In this document: piece by piece, positions 11,930 to 22,833 of the stretch
Layout of the letters: each line of letters begins with the position of its first letter
Numbering within the stretch: the first letter of the stretch is position 1
NCBI GenBank assembly: GCA_963556195.1
Contig: OY744523.1
Location: 77,958,445-78,022,444 of the forward strand
Origin: Sepiola atlantica
Taxonomy: Eukaryota > Mollusca > Cephalopoda > Sepiida > Sepiolidae
Direction: 5' to 3'
DNA: 64,000 nt
Notes under the pieces: generated by a model
Database searches by the model: none
Seen by the model: only the letters and a program-made list of their open reading frames with translations
Told to the model about the DNA's origin: nothing
Made by a program: the position numbers and the translations under genes

Positions 11930-11930
11930 T
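11873..11930. repeat. (TC)n-(TA)n compound microsatellite
   Basis: A TC run (about 11,873-11,904) passes directly into a TA run. It lies next to the minus-strand hammerhead-like unit, as at 57.66-57.71 kb. Confidence 0.97.
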
Positions 11931-11939
11931 TAATTAAAT

Positions 11940-12035
11940 ATTAAAGCGTTTTATACCTACAGACGACGTCGTTTCGGGCTTTTCCTGCACTGATGAGGGT
12001 ATCATCAGTGCAGGAGTGGTGGTTGCAGGCAGTCG
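11940..12035 (-). ncRNA. Hammerhead-ribozyme-like unit, rearranged copy
   Basis: Reverse-strand copy of the unit at 57.71-57.80 kb. On the minus strand: stem I CCTGCA (12,014-12,009), CTGATGA (12,008-12,002), GAAA (11,975-11,972), stem III CGACGTCG, cleavage TC (11,963-11,962), closing TGTAGG (11,961-11,956). The stem II segment is 26 nt instead of 13 and carries an inverted duplicate of TCCTGCACTGATGA, giving 14-bp perfect arms (11,983-11,996 and 12,002-12,015). This alternative hairpin would compete with the ribozyme fold, so activity is doubtful. Confidence 0.6.
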
Positions 12036-12089
12036 TATGGGCTCCAACGTAGTTTGTAGATTCAGCCTAGCATTATGAGCCTTATATAT

Positions 12090-12613
12090 GCGAGGCCTGT
12101 CTAAAAAGTATCCGACCTTAAATCAGAAAAAATATCTCAAATACGTGACGGGGTTGGGACCCTAATCCCCTTCAAAGTATGCCCTTAGTGCTTGCACACG
12201 CTTAGCCCACCGATCCATCTACTGCCGGAAACACCTCTGGAAGTCTACTTTTGGATTCAGCAGGTGTTTGGAGAAGATGCGATGTGTAACACAAATTAAG
12301 GAGTGGTTAAATCGATTCAAAAATGGCCGCACATCTGTGGAGAGTGACCAACGTTCTGGCAGACCCCAAACTGCTCGGAGTTCAGCTGTTGTTGAGAGGG
12401 TGCGAAAAAAGAGATAATGTGGAACGCAACAGCAAAGATGAACACCATTCCAAAAGAAGAATTCCACAGGTGTTTCCAGCAGTGGATGGATCGGTGGGCT
12501 GAGTGTGTTCAAGCACAAGGGGCCTACTTTGAACGGAATTAGGGTCCCAACCCCGTCACGTATTTGAAATATTTTTTCTGGCCTAAGGTCGGATACTTTT
12601 TAGATAGGCCCCG
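12090..12613. mobile_element. Fold-back, internally deleted mariner derivative
   Basis: Both ends carry the same ~155-bp sequence in inverted orientation, starting GGCCTGTCTAAAAAGTATCC on the left and its counterpart on the right. Each arm holds the terminal repeat plus the transposase C-terminus (RW-CVQAQGAYFE in the right arm). Between the arms lies a piece encoding the mariner helix-turn-helix. The flanking dinucleotides are TA on each side, as expected for mariner. It is related to the larger copy at 53.08-54.21 kb. It likely arose by deletion plus copying of one end onto the other. Confidence 0.85.
12277..12417 (+). pseudogene. Mariner transposase helix-turn-helix remnant
   Basis: A 46-codon frame containing TQIKEWLNRFKNGRTSVESD and RSGRPQTAR, the well-conserved end of the second helix-turn-helix in mariner transposases. 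Downstream, in another frame, IPKEEFHRCFQQWMDRWAEC is the transposase C-terminus, so the whole catalytic core is missing. The 53 kb copy lacks exactly this helix-turn-helix segment. Confidence 0.8.
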
Positions 12614-12639
12614 TATATTGTGTGTATTTCGGTAGCATT

Positions 12640-13045
12640 TCTTCATTAAGCAAAATTCTTTTTAATGATACCTTTTTATATTTTTTCAAATTTTCTAATG
12701 ATCATTTTGTGTTAAAATAAAAAAAAAACTGAATGTATGTTCCATATGTATCACGAACGTTTTCTATTCTTTATCGAATCATCATCAGTTGAAAAAAGCA
12801 AATGAACGAAAAAGCTGGAGAAAAGAAGATAATTTCAAAAGATAACCAAGGAGTTAGGGTTAGATGCCAAGAAAACGTGTTTATGCTGTTGCAGGAAAGA
12901 TGTTAACAATTTAAACTCCGGGACGTCACAGAATAAAATTGTATTACGTTAAGCATTTTAAAATGTTGTTACTGTTTTCATATATAATGTCATCTAATTG
13001 TAGGTTGTTAGGTTTTAATGAAGATAGCTTCGAGAATTTTGAATG
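12640..13045. repeat. Two-module dispersed repeat, second module inverted
   Basis: 12,640-12,830 matches 36,190-36,385 in direct orientation (for example CACGAACGTTTTC and CGAATCATC). 12,916-13,045 matches 36,388-36,527 in reverse orientation (for example TTACGTTAAGCATTTTAAAA). The two copies therefore differ by an inversion of the ~140-bp second module. A relic of a telomere unit (GTTAGGGTTAG) lies near 12,851. Confidence 0.75.
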
Positions 13046-14070
13046 AAAAAATAGTATAATTCTGTTATTCTTAACAATGTTTGCTTATATATATATAGTA
13101 ACTCAGGTCAAGTAAACATCCACAGGATAGAAATCCAAAGAATTTCAACCGGTCTTATAAAGAGTGCTCAATATCAGATAGAGCTTTTATATATAAGTAT
13201 TTTTATGTACATAATCCGCGACACTTGCATGTCGATGTAATCGATCAACAGCTATTAGAAACTGATATCTCATCAGGAAGAAAGAAAATCTAGTCCTTCC
13301 TTCAGATCATATTTGGAAAGAATGAAGTGGAAAATGAAGAAAAAAGAAATGAAATTCAAAATTTAAGATTGGAGCTGTCCAATATAATGTATTTCGTCTA
13401 CCATCTCGACTCAGGGTCTATAGATAATGCATAGAGGAAGACATATTGTTAGTCAATTGATTGTAATCATATCAAATAAAAAAAGCAAAACTTATCAGTT
13501 CCTTACTTGAATGTTTCTATCTTTGATGATGAATATCAATTTTAAGATGTTAACTTATTTAGTAGGGCAGCAGCAATAAAATCGGGGGGGGGGGGTTCAA
13601 ACATAACAAAGAAAGTGTAACAAACAAGTAACGTTTAAGAAACGATTGAGAAAAAAATTTCTTTCGATTTCTAAAGATTGGAATAATAGATTTTCATTTT
13701 AAGGGCGATTCAAAAAAGATGAAGAAAAAATTGGAAGATAAAACGAATAATCAATAGATGAAAATGGAAGAGAAAAACAAAATGTTTCAAATGAAATAAA
13801 AATTAAAAATCAGAAGTTGAGAGTAAAATGTTTTTACTTAAAAAAAATCAATTTCTACGTAAGTGATAAAAGAAAATACAGACTGCATTTAATTTCTTTA
13901 GTATCAACATTTTGGTATTTTGTTTTTTGTCAATATTTTCCTCAGAACTGGAAACTACACTTCATTCTGAATTGAATCTACACATAAACAAAAGGTTTAG
14001 CAGTAGAAATGGCGTTTTACTTATTATATACGAACTGTACCTACCTGACGGTGCTTGGCAATCTATATTT
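13046..14070. other. AT-rich region, no gene seen
   Basis: Contains a 12-G homopolymer at 13,584-13,595. On the minus strand near 13,275 there is CTGATGAG but no following GAAA, so I do not call a ribozyme there. Confidence 0.5.
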
Positions 14071-14073
14071 TCA

Positions 14074-14077
14074 CACA

Positions 14078-14170
<93 letters not shown>
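14074..14170. repeat. (CA)n microsatellite
   Basis: Long CA run, followed by GATATTTGATCAGATAA. That flank recurs at 14,467-14,484 after a short CACACA, so the flank is duplicated. Confidence 0.97.
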
Positions 14171-14172
<2 letters not shown>

Positions 14173-14174
14173 TA

Positions 14175-14946
14175 TTTGATCAGATAACTTTATTAAAAGA
14201 AGAAGAACAACAAGAACAAGTGGCATCAGTGGTGACATCAGATACAGGATATAAAACAGTTTTTTTATTTTTTATTTACGTTATTAAAATAAAATTCAAA
14301 TTACGGTGAAGTAGTGTTTAAATTTGCATATTAGGAATTTTTTTAATGTGAACTAATTTAATCATCATATTTTTTAATTAACTATTTTAATTTAAATTAC
14401 TAATTAATTAATCGATTTTAATGTTTAAAATTTGACAAATAACGTTTATTTGTATTGACACACACATGATATTTGATCAGATAATTTTATCAATAGAAAA
14501 AGACTACAAAAAAATGCTATTTAAGCTACAAGTTTTCTTTTATTGTTTAATTTTTAAACTTTAATATGTTTATGTTTTATGTATTGATAATGCAAACAAG
14601 TCCGGGTTACATTTATCCCCTTTTGCTAATAACTCATTCTTCTATGTAGGAACTAGTTTATACACGTTCCTTGAGAGATGTTGGTACATGGATATGTCAA
14701 TTTCTATCTTTACCTAGCTTCTACTAATTTATAATTAGTATGAAGAAAAATATTTGTAACATTTATGTAAGTGTTTTATTGGAACAAAACATTAGAAATT
14801 ATGTTTTTAAGCAAAAATAATTCGCTTCGAACTAATGCCGAATACCCTTTATGTCTATATTTTTGCGGATTATCAAATAAATAAGGTAATTTTTTTTTAA
14901 ATATTTAGGTAATGTTTTTATGTTATCTATATTAATTTCTTTAAAT
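14175..14946. other. AT-rich region, no gene seen
   Basis: Only a duplicated 18-bp microsatellite flank (14,171 and 14,467) and homopolymer-rich DNA precede the BEL element. Confidence 0.5.
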
Positions 14947-15431
14947 TGTTAGAAATCGCACCGTTAATCTTCACACTCGCCCCCTCCTCCTACCGGAAGG
15001 AGGAGGTGACATTTAGGAGTTGACCTTTGGCTGTTGACCTTAGGGATATATTTTGCGCCTTTTTTGAACACATACGGTGCCAGACAACCATCTGTTTTCT
15101 TCAGTTGAGATTTCGCTGAGGAAGGGTCAACCTCGTCTCAACTCAATGGATTTAATATTGAATTTTCTCTATGAACTTTAAAAGCATCTTTTCATTCAGT
15201 TGACGCATTCGAGCAATGCAATAACCTCATTGCAACTGAATGTAATTAACATCAATTTTCTAAGAACTTCCAACTATGTGATAACCAAGTTAAAAACTTT
15301 GGGTTACATGGAACGCATCGTTCTGCAAGACAATCACAGAACCTGAGTTTCAACTAATAAGGTAGGTGTGTTTTTTAACGGTTGCGTTCGGTCTCCCATA
15401 GCCCTCAACTGTGTGAGAAGGAATTCTCACA
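14947..15431 (+). repeat. 5' LTR of BEL-like element
   Basis: Begins TGTTAGAAATCGCACCG and ends GAGAAGGAATTCTCACA, that is TG...CA. It is 485 bp and contains about 185 bp (roughly 15,070-15,260) that the 3' LTR lacks. The end forms an inverted repeat (TGTGAGAA/TTCTCACA). Confidence 0.8.
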
Positions 15432-15891
15432 TAGTTGATTTTGCCGAACGGTAGTTATTTTTTTTCTATGTTTGAGAGACATAATTAATCGTTCTTCTGT
15501 CTGGTTGCTGTAATAGTGAGAATTATGAACATTTTAATTATTAAAAAAAAAAAATTATTGTTGGAAAAAACAAATTCTTATTAAAAAAATATTTCTTGTT
15601 AGGAAAAGAAGTTTTTCTTGGATAAAAAAAATTTGAATTGAAGAGGGTTTAAAAAAAAGGTTTATATATTAAAAAAAACATTTTATTATTAGGAAAGATT
15701 TCTGAATTAAAAAAAAAATGGTTTTGTTGATTTAAAATTCAAAAGTTTTTTTTTTAATTGAAAAGTTTCTATATCAAAAAAATAAAAATAAACTACCCAT
15801 TTATGTCTCCCTCTAAAAAGGAGCTTGAGAGTAAGTTGAAGTCGAAAAAATTCATATTTCTTTAACTCTCGAATGGGTAAAGAATGGATCG

Positions 15892-16526
15892 ATGTCTTCG
15901 TCTGTAACAAATTCCCACCTAGAAAATATTAAAAAGTGGATAACAGACTGTGATCATATTGTTGACCAGATTTTGACGAAATGTGGATCCAAAGCAGGGC
16001 GTCCTTTAGTCTGTGAAGAGGCTAACATATTTTCGGATACAGTTCGGGAGGGATCGATTAGTTTTGAGGGGGTTGTCTCAGACAGGGTAATGTGGGTTCG
16101 GGAACATAGCAGGAAAATTCCTCTCATGAAACTGAATCTGGAAGTCCTTCCACAAACACATTTGAATACAGGACCTTCCTGAAATGTTTTGAGTTCTGCA
16201 CGGCTGCGATGGATAATGAAGCAGATAAATTGCTTTATTTGAAATCGAAACTTCAGGGCAGAGCGTTTGAGTTGATTGCGGATTTCGACATTACGTCGGA
16301 CAACTATAGCAGAGCTCTGAACCTATTAAAAGAAAGGTTCATGAGTCCTGATAATATAAGGAATAAAATATTTGAGGAAATTCTTCCCCAGCCCGACCCA
16401 ATTATAAACATTGAAAGATTAAGAATCTTCATCAAGGAAGTAAAAACAGACTTAATTGAATTAGATAAATCATTTAATAGTGATTTTTTTTTGCTGAAAG
16501 TTCTACTAAGGAGCTCAGCTTTGTAG
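15892..16526 (+). pseudogene. gag: BEL-like gag (frameshifted)
   Basis: First frame from ATG 15,892 (starts MSSSVTNSHLENIKKW). After a frameshift near 16,160 the reading continues through FEFCTAAMDNEADKLLYLKS, ALNLLKERFMSPDNIRNKIF and LRIFIKEVKTDLIELDKSF, which is the capsid-like core typical of BEL/Pao Gag. A second shift follows a T-run near 16,485. The protein would package element RNA in virus-like particles; here it is broken. Confidence 0.75.
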
Positions 16527-17055
16527 GAAATGTTTAGGTGCCAACAAAGAGGAACATTGCTGTGGTTTAAAGGGGTTTCCCTTTCCTTGCGTTTCATGTG
16601 GTTCGAAATCACATTTTTCTGTGATGTGTCCCAAGTCACCCCAGGCCTTCGTGGGCAAGACTTCCCTGCTCTCGGGACATGACGAATGCATTTGTCCTGT
16701 TCTTACTGTCTCTATTAAGAGAGATGGCCCTCCTATTCTTTTAAAATGTCTTCTTGACACTGGTAGTCAAAGTTCCTTTTCCTCCGCTGCCGTTTTAAAA
16801 AAAGTGTGTGCACGCAAAGAAATCTCTACTCGTTCGGTCGTTATGCCTATCAACACTTTTATAGGTACTAAAAATGTCAATCTTTCCCAACTTGGGGTAT
16901 CAGTTAAATTGGAGTCTCAAATTCCCTTCGTTTTTCCTGCTTTATTCACAGATGGTTTGAATCTGAAGTTTAAAGTATCTCGTTTTGTCGAGATTGCGTC
17001 TAATATTAAAGAGGCTGGATTTCGCCTCAACCCAGTATATGAAAAAATTGAATAA
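16527..17055 (+). pseudogene. BEL-like zinc knuckle and aspartic protease
   Basis: Just after the gag stop, another frame reads LCRKCLGANKEEHCC and CVSCGSKSHFSVMCPKSP, two C-x2-C...H-x-C knuckles of BEL type. The open frame 16,621-17,055 then holds LLDTGSQSSFSS, the retropepsin active site with its DTG intact, followed by a conserved downstream fold. Function: polyprotein processing. Stops begin after 17,055. Confidence 0.75.
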
Positions 17056-17735
17056 TACTACCTTAAACGGTCTCATTGGTTTAAATATTATTTAACGTCT
17101 AGATAACTTTCGTCCGGTTAGCTGCCTCAACGGATCTGCTAAGCAAACTCCAAATGGTATTATAACCTGGAGATATCAGTTGTTTCTTAGGGGAAGGTTC
17201 GAAATCTGACCGCAATCATTTCAAACCCCCTGCCTTTGCGGAGACAGTCAGTGTTTTACCCACTTGTTCGAATTACCTCATTGAAGGAGTTTTAAATCCA
17301 ATTACTTCATTCCCGGATCTGTGGGGTCCCTTTTTTAAAGATTTTTCTGTTGAACGTAGAGTAGCGATTTTTTTCTTTCGACTTTCGAGGCATTGAAAAC
17401 AATTCTGATTTGTCGTCATATGATGAAGACAAAATCAATGATTTCAAAAATATATTGTCCTGAAAAATGGGAAGTATTATGTGTACTTGCCATGGGATGA
17501 AGAGAAAATATCTCTTGTTGAATCAAATTATGTGCCATTATTAAAAATTATGCAAAGAGTTGCAGACTCCTTTGATAAGAAGGGTCTATATAATGAATGC
17601 CTACAAGTCTTCCGAGAATACGAGGAAATGGGAATTATTGAACCTGTTCACGTTGCTCCGGGAAAGTTTGAAAAATGTTGATGGATTCCCCATCGCCCAG
17701 TTATTATGATAGAGAGGCTAGCTATAACAGTGAAA
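17056..17735 (+). pseudogene. pol: Start of BEL-like pol, truncated
   Basis: After a stop-rich stretch, YYVYLPWDEEKISLVESNYV and FREYEEMGIIEPVH then HRPVI resemble the connector just before the RT fingers of BEL pol (L-PW...N, I-EY...GIIE.V, HHPVI). The sequence then leaves the element, so no RT catalytic site is present. Confidence 0.6.
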
Positions 17736-17885
17736 TTATTAAAAAGAAATGGTTTTATTTAATTAGCTGGTGTTCTTATATAATAACTATTATATTACTC
17801 TTTGAAAAATCAAGATTATGGTCTGAAAAAATAGTATTGTTACTTCAGAAAATTAATTGAATTTATTACTCTAGGGGAATATGAG

Positions 17886-17906
17886 GTTAGGGTTAGGGTT
17901 AGGGTT
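17886..17906. repeat. Interstitial telomeric run (TTAGGG)n
   Basis: Three and a half perfect TTAGGG units preceded by ATATGAGG, inside the BEL element just before its 3' LTR. The left flank resembles those at 39,097 (CATATAGAGG) and, on the minus strand, at 22,863 (CATATACAGG). Confidence 0.9.
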
Positions 17907-18041
17907 ATATACAAAAAATAAAAAAACAATATTGTAATTACAAATTACGTCATACCAGACAGAAGAACATATTCCATATATATATAATTACTTGAAAAAG
18001 TAATAATTATCCATTACTTTTTTTCTCTCCTTTTGGGAGTG

Positions 18042-18342
18042 CGTTAGAAATCACACTGTTTATCTTCATACTCGCCCCTTCTTCTACCGGAATGGGGGAG
18101 GTGACATTTAGGAGTTGACCTTTGGCAGTTGACCTTAGGGATATATTTGTTGTCTTTTTTAACACAATTTTCCAAGAACTTCCAACTATATGATAACAAA
18201 GCTAAAAGCTTTCGGGTTACACAGAACGCGTTGTTCTGCAAGACAATCACAGAACCTGACTTTCAACTAATAAGGTAGGTGTGTTTTAACCGTTGTGATC
18301 GGTGCCCCATACCCCTCATCTGTGTGAGAAGGAATTCTCACA
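18042..18342 (+). repeat. 3' LTR of BEL-like element, with internal deletion
   Basis: Aligns with the 5' LTR from GTTAGAAATC to GGAATTCTCACA but lacks about 185 bp after TTTTTTAACACA. It starts CG rather than TG. LTR divergence shows that the insertion is old. Confidence 0.8.
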
Positions 18343-18343
18343 A

Positions 18344-18690
18344 CATTTATAAAACACCTATTCAGTTAAAAAAAATCGTTTAGATTTACATAAGATTTTA
18401 ACTCGGGTATTGACATCGTAAAAACTACTGCTTTAGTAATGTGCACTCTGCCTATTCCTTTTTTGTCAACCAATGTCATGTTTCTATTTGTATGGACAAA
18501 CTCCAAAAACGCCAAATACTCTTTAATAGTATATAGATCTGCCTGAACACATAAAACGTGATTATCTTTAAAATATTTCACATTTGCTGAAACTTTGGCA
18601 GCTGCAGAGAAGTTCCTTTTTGAATCTTAGTTTATTTATGCAAGACATAGTTTAGGTTTTATTATCCAAACTTTATTTAATGACCTCTTT
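18344..18690. other. Spacer between BEL element and LINE
   Basis: Holds a 71-codon minus-strand open frame (18,366-18,581) with no motif I recognise. No other signal. Confidence 0.35.
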
Positions 18691-19184
18691 TTGTCTATTA
18701 GCTCAGGGACACCCCAAAAACACCAAGTGCTTGGCCTTGTGTCCTACACTAGGACAATGAACGCCGTCTCTCTTTCTCTCTATCAAGGAAACCTTGAGAA
18801 AGTTTTTTGTCACTAAGTCTCACATGACTAGTCTGGGTCGCTCTTGTTCCGATAGGTTGAGGGTACAGGTTAGACAGCTTGTCTGGCTGCTGTTTCCGAC
18901 TGGTAGTGCACTAAGTACGGCTGCTCTATCAACAGCTGTGTAGTATCATGGGTAGCTGTATGTGCTATGTCGGGCATGGAAAGGGACCCTACACTTATCC
19001 CTAATGAGCTTTCCCGAGGCCACAATCCCCATGAATCAAGTATCGACTAATAGTCCGGTTGTGTGAGCTTATTAGCACCAAACTAGCACACACTTTGCCC
19101 TCCTCATTCTATCTAAAACCAAAATGACAATACAAAGAAAAAGAAACAAACCTAAACCAGACACCCATATCTTCACCTCCGTCT

Positions 19185-19830
19185 TTGAAGCTACCATTTA
19201 CAAGTATCCGGGGGCTTAGAACCAACATCAATGATGTAGAAACCTTTCTCCTAGTAAACTTCCCGGATATCCAAGCACTAAGTGAAACAAACCTACAATC
19301 CTTAATATCCTCACACCATTTTGACGTGCCTGAATACCTCTCACTCTACCGTAAAGATTCTGACAAACATATGCACTGGCTAGGAGTTTATATTCGGAAC
19401 ACCCTCCCATTGACTAGAGAACATAGGCTAGCATCAGATGATCAAGCATACATGTGCTTTAGATTAATCTTACAGCACAGTGTTAGTTACTTGTATTTTT
19501 TATACCGTTCTCCTTCTGACCAAGGACTGTACCTTGCTTAACTTTGTCTCTAAAAGCAGAGATACAACACTCTCACCTGACTCGAGTGCCTAAATATATG
19601 TATTTGGAGATTTTAATGCATATCACCGTGACTGGCTTGAATTCTCCAGCTATACACTCTGCTCGTAATGCCACATATAGTATATTCATAGCGCACTCCA
19701 TCTCACAGACTGTAACTTTCCCGACCTGCCTCCCTGATTGTGTGGACAAGCAAGCTTCAATTATCTACCTGTTCTTGAACTCACTGCCCAAGGCTTGTGT
19801 GATGAATGCCTAAAGCCCTCTCGGGAACGC
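19185..19830 (+). pseudogene. LINE endonuclease domain (frameshifted)
   Basis: Frame 19,185-19,541 carries TSIRGLRTNINDVETFLLVN, FPDIQALSETNLQ and YIRNTLPLTRE, the N-terminal half of a LINE exonuclease-endonuclease-phosphatase domain (the usual T-N-GL...P.I..L.ET). Near 19,600 a shifted frame reads FGDFNAYHRDWLEF, where most LINEs have GDFNAHH. The enzyme would nick target DNA to prime reverse transcription. Broken by at least one stop and one frameshift. Confidence 0.8.
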
Positions 19831-20451
19831 TGATCACCTTGTGGTAATGATTGATATCACTCTAAAATCTCGTCCTAAAGCTGATGAGCCGTTGCTCAAA
19901 ACGACGAGATACTACAAGCAGGCTGATTTTGATTCCATCGGAGATCACATCAGAGACTCTCCATGGCGTGAAACTTTTTCTCTCCCTGCTGATCAGTGCG
20001 CAAATTAGGAAAACAAATGGGTCAAAGCAGGTATTGAAGCACATGTCCCCATGCGAAAATTCTACAGTTAACTCCACTCTCCACAAGTGTTCACCTCGAA
20101 CTGTGCAGCTGCTATTGCTCAGAGGCAGCAAGCATTCCGACAATCTGACCACCATAAGTCAATTATGAATAAACAGAAATTTATAATGTCAAGAAAAAAT
20201 TGTAAGACTGTGATAGTTGAAGAAAAGAGAAGGTATACAGAAAACGCATTCAGTCGCAGAAACTAGGTACTCGCTTGTGATTTCTGGAAAATCTTAAATA
20301 ATGTGGTGAACAATGGACAATCAACAATTCCCCCGCTATCCAACCACACTGATGTCGTTTGCACGGCAACTGACAAGGCTGAACTACTTGCCCAGCATTT
20401 CGCCTAAACTCTACTTTAAACTCCGTAGACAACTCCCTTCCAAATTTCCCA

Positions 20452-21985
20452 TTGCGAACTAAAGCTACACTTGATGACCTGGTCATCACCCCATCTCATG
20501 TCCGGGACATCATAAAAAACCTTGACACCTCTAGATCATGTGGGCCTGATATTATACTAGTAATAGCAATAAAGACATTCTCTACTGAACGGGCCCCTGT
20601 CCTTTCAAAACTCTACAACAAATGTCTTGCCGAATCTTGCTTCACTGATAGCTGGAAAAAGATTTCATGAGATAGAACTGACCCTCAGAATTATCGCCCC
20701 ATCCCACTTTTCACTAAAATCTTTGAATCTTGAATCAATCTAGCGATAGTTCGGCACCTTGTTAATGCGAAACCTCTTTCTGACCATCAGTATGGATTTA
20801 GGCAAGCACAGTCTACTGCGGATATCCTAACAGTCATCTCTGAACGCATATACCATACAGTGGACAAGGCATGTGAAGCTAGGGTGGTAGTGCTTGACAT
20901 ATCCAAAACCTTTGACTAGGTCTGGCATAAAGGTCTTCTACTAAAAATTAATTCATATGATATTACTGGACGAATATTTAATATAATTAGATCCTCCCTA
21001 ACCAAAAGAAACATCCAGGTTGTCCGTAATGACCGTTCATCCAAACAACATGACATAAATACAGGTCTACCCCAGAGATAGATCCTTGAACCTTTATTGT
21101 TCCTGATTTTCATAAACGACCTCCCTGATGACATTGTGTCTAAGATGGGTATATTTGCTGATGACACCACGCTCTACTCCTGTAATGTGGGTAAACGGAT
21201 GCACATATATCAGAGGCAATCCTGAATCCTTAGAAAGTGACCTCCAGTCTGTAATTAAATAGGGTTATAAATGGATGGTAACATTTAATGCTGCTAAAAC
21301 AAAGCTCCTTGCCTTCAACAATTACAAGAAACCTCTTCAACCAACGATTGCTATGGCAAAAAACACCGTACCCGAGAGTTCAACGTTCAAACTCTTCAGC
21401 CTAACCTTCATAGGTAACATAAATTGGAACAAATACATAGGAGACATTGCCAAGGCTGCTGCAAAGAAAGTGGGCTCCCTCTACTATGCTAGAAAACTTC
21501 TCACATCTAACAGTATCCTATATTTCTACAAAGCCACCATCTGCCCATGCATGGAGTATTGTTGTCACATCTGGTCTGCTGCACCATCCACCAGTCTCTC
21601 CCTCTTAGACAAAGTCCAAAAAAGAGTCGCTAACTTAATAGGACCCTCACTATCCACCAAGCTCCATCCCCTGTCCCATCGCTGCAATATTGCATACTTG
21701 TGTTTGTTTTACAAGTACTTCAATGGAATGTGCTCTGATGAACTTGTGCTTAGGTGCTCCTTGATGTAAATACACTTGACCAACCTGACAATCAGCTAAA
21801 TCCCCTTCATTTACTGTGGAGGTCCCCAAATGCCAAAGAGCCTTCTACTCCAATAGCTTCTTTTCTCATGCTGCCGGCCTTTGGAACTTCCTCCCTGCTC
21901 CCTGTTTCCCCGACTGTACCGATATGCTGAAATTTGAAACTAATGTGAACAAGCATCTTGCTGCACAACTCCTAATTTAGGATGA
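20452..21985 (+). pseudogene. LINE reverse transcriptase (at least four stops)
   Basis: Reads through RT blocks: IIKNLDTSRSCGPDII, then YGFRQAQSTADIL, then VVVLDISKTFD-stop-VWHKGLL (TAG 20,917-20,919), then GLPQR-stop-ILEPLLFLIFINDLP (TAG 21,079-21,081), then the catalytic FADDTTLYSC (aspartates at 21,160-21,165). An open frame 21,275-21,769 holds the thumb and the CPCMEYCCHIW motif. The end, LSHRCNIAYLCLFYKYFNG, is the part duplicated at 9.9 and 10.7 kb. The catalytic residues survive but the frame does not. Confidence 0.85.
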
Positions 21986-22019
21986 CTTCCCAAACTTTCA
22001 AAAAAATAAAAAAGTATTT

Positions 22020-22165
22020 ACACCATTTACATGTTTTGGATTGTTATCCCATTGTGGTTGTTATATTGGGAACATATCAGCCGTTGTATTCTCTGGACGT
22101 TTACCGGTTCCTTTTGTCATAGTTGGTAAGCGTGTTTCACTTTCAAACTGAACATGTAGATTCCC
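22020..22165 (-). repeat. Penelope-like terminal segment with degenerate hammerhead-like motif
   Basis: Matches 38,430-38,570 and 42,360-42,480 (shared elements such as TTTTGG.TTGTT, CCGTTGTATTCTC and TTGTCATAGTTGGTAA). In the minus reading the relatives show CTGAAGAAGG...CGAAAC, reminiscent of the hammerhead core found in Penelope terminal repeats, but with an extra A and without a good cleavage site. It lies at the 3' end of the minus-strand Penelope RT. Confidence 0.45.
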
Positions 22166-22434
22166 TTAGGTTCCCTGCCTTCTGAATACCATTCTTATGT
22201 CATATAAACTACAGATAGTTTTTATCTTTTCAAATAGACGTCTAAGTGGGTAGGCACACATGGCAGTTTTCTGTTTATTATTCTCTACCCTTTTATTTGT
22301 TTTGTTGAAGTAGATGTTCATCTCAGCAGGTATTTATTAGATTGGAGAGTATTTCTGAAACCAGCCATTTCTTCGTAGATGTACAACCACTGTAAATAAT
22401 TAGCTTTCTTCATAAACCTACCTATAACTAAATG

Positions 22435-22740
22435 GAACTGTCATGAAGAAAATTTATTTCCAAGAACTTCCTGTCTGTGGAACATAATACCACGGGGATG
22501 CTTCCCTGTTGACTACAACATGTCGTTTTCTAATCCTATATTAACAAATTCTTGTCGGGTCGTCCTCTTAAATAATCAAATTTTGTCCGTTTCACCCATT
22601 ATCTCCAATCCTTTCAGAATGTTGTTTCATTGTCCAACTGACAAACTCATTAACTCTTATCTTAGAATAACCTTTGGGCCTTGATAAAGGATGACATATT
22701 AGTGTGAAAAAGATTTGTTTTACTGTCTGTGTTGCCACAT
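22435..22740 (+). mobile_element. LINE 3' end nested in the Penelope element
   Basis: The plus-strand reading RTSCLWNIIPRGCFPVDYNM followed by a shifted relic matches the better preserved end at 38,620-38,730 (SFFTRASRLWKTLPQECF...). The 3' UTR similarity continues to about 22,735 (CTTGATAA). It interrupts the expected ~250-bp spacing in the Penelope linker. Confidence 0.55.
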
Positions 22741-22833
22741 CACTTGTGCATGATGTCATAGACAGTGGATGATCGATCCCTTTCTTTACATTGTATGAAT
22801 AGTGCAAACTGAAGTTACAGTAGTGTTCGATGA

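Larger units (their letters stand above)
14947..18342 (+). mobile_element. BEL/Pao-like LTR retrotransposon, internally deleted
   Basis: Two related direct repeats (14,947-15,431 and 18,042-18,342) bracket gag, zinc-knuckle, retropepsin and the very start of an RT-linker region in the order typical of BEL/Pao elements. The rest of RT, RNase H and integrase is gone, and pol breaks off near 17.73 kb. A short telomeric run (17,886-17,906) and unrelated AT-rich DNA sit before the 3' LTR. I find no matching target-site duplication. Not capable of movement on its own. Confidence 0.8.
18690..22005 (+). mobile_element. Near full-length EN+RT LINE (Jockey/CR1-like), inactive
   Basis: A non-LTR retrotransposon with a 5' leader (18.7-19.18 kb), an apurinic-like endonuclease region (19.18-19.83 kb) and an RT with its C-terminal domain (20.45-21.97 kb), ending near an A-rich tail at about 22,005. 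Truncated relatives lie at 9.86 and 10.69 kb on the other strand. It has several stops and frameshifts. An ORF1 zinc-knuckle protein is not evident, although the leader might hold remains of one. The clade assignment comes from motif style only. Confidence 0.85.

Noticed and set aside
13262..13285. CTGATGAG on the minus strand as another hammerhead
   Set aside because: No GAAA follows at a workable distance, and no closing stem I was found.
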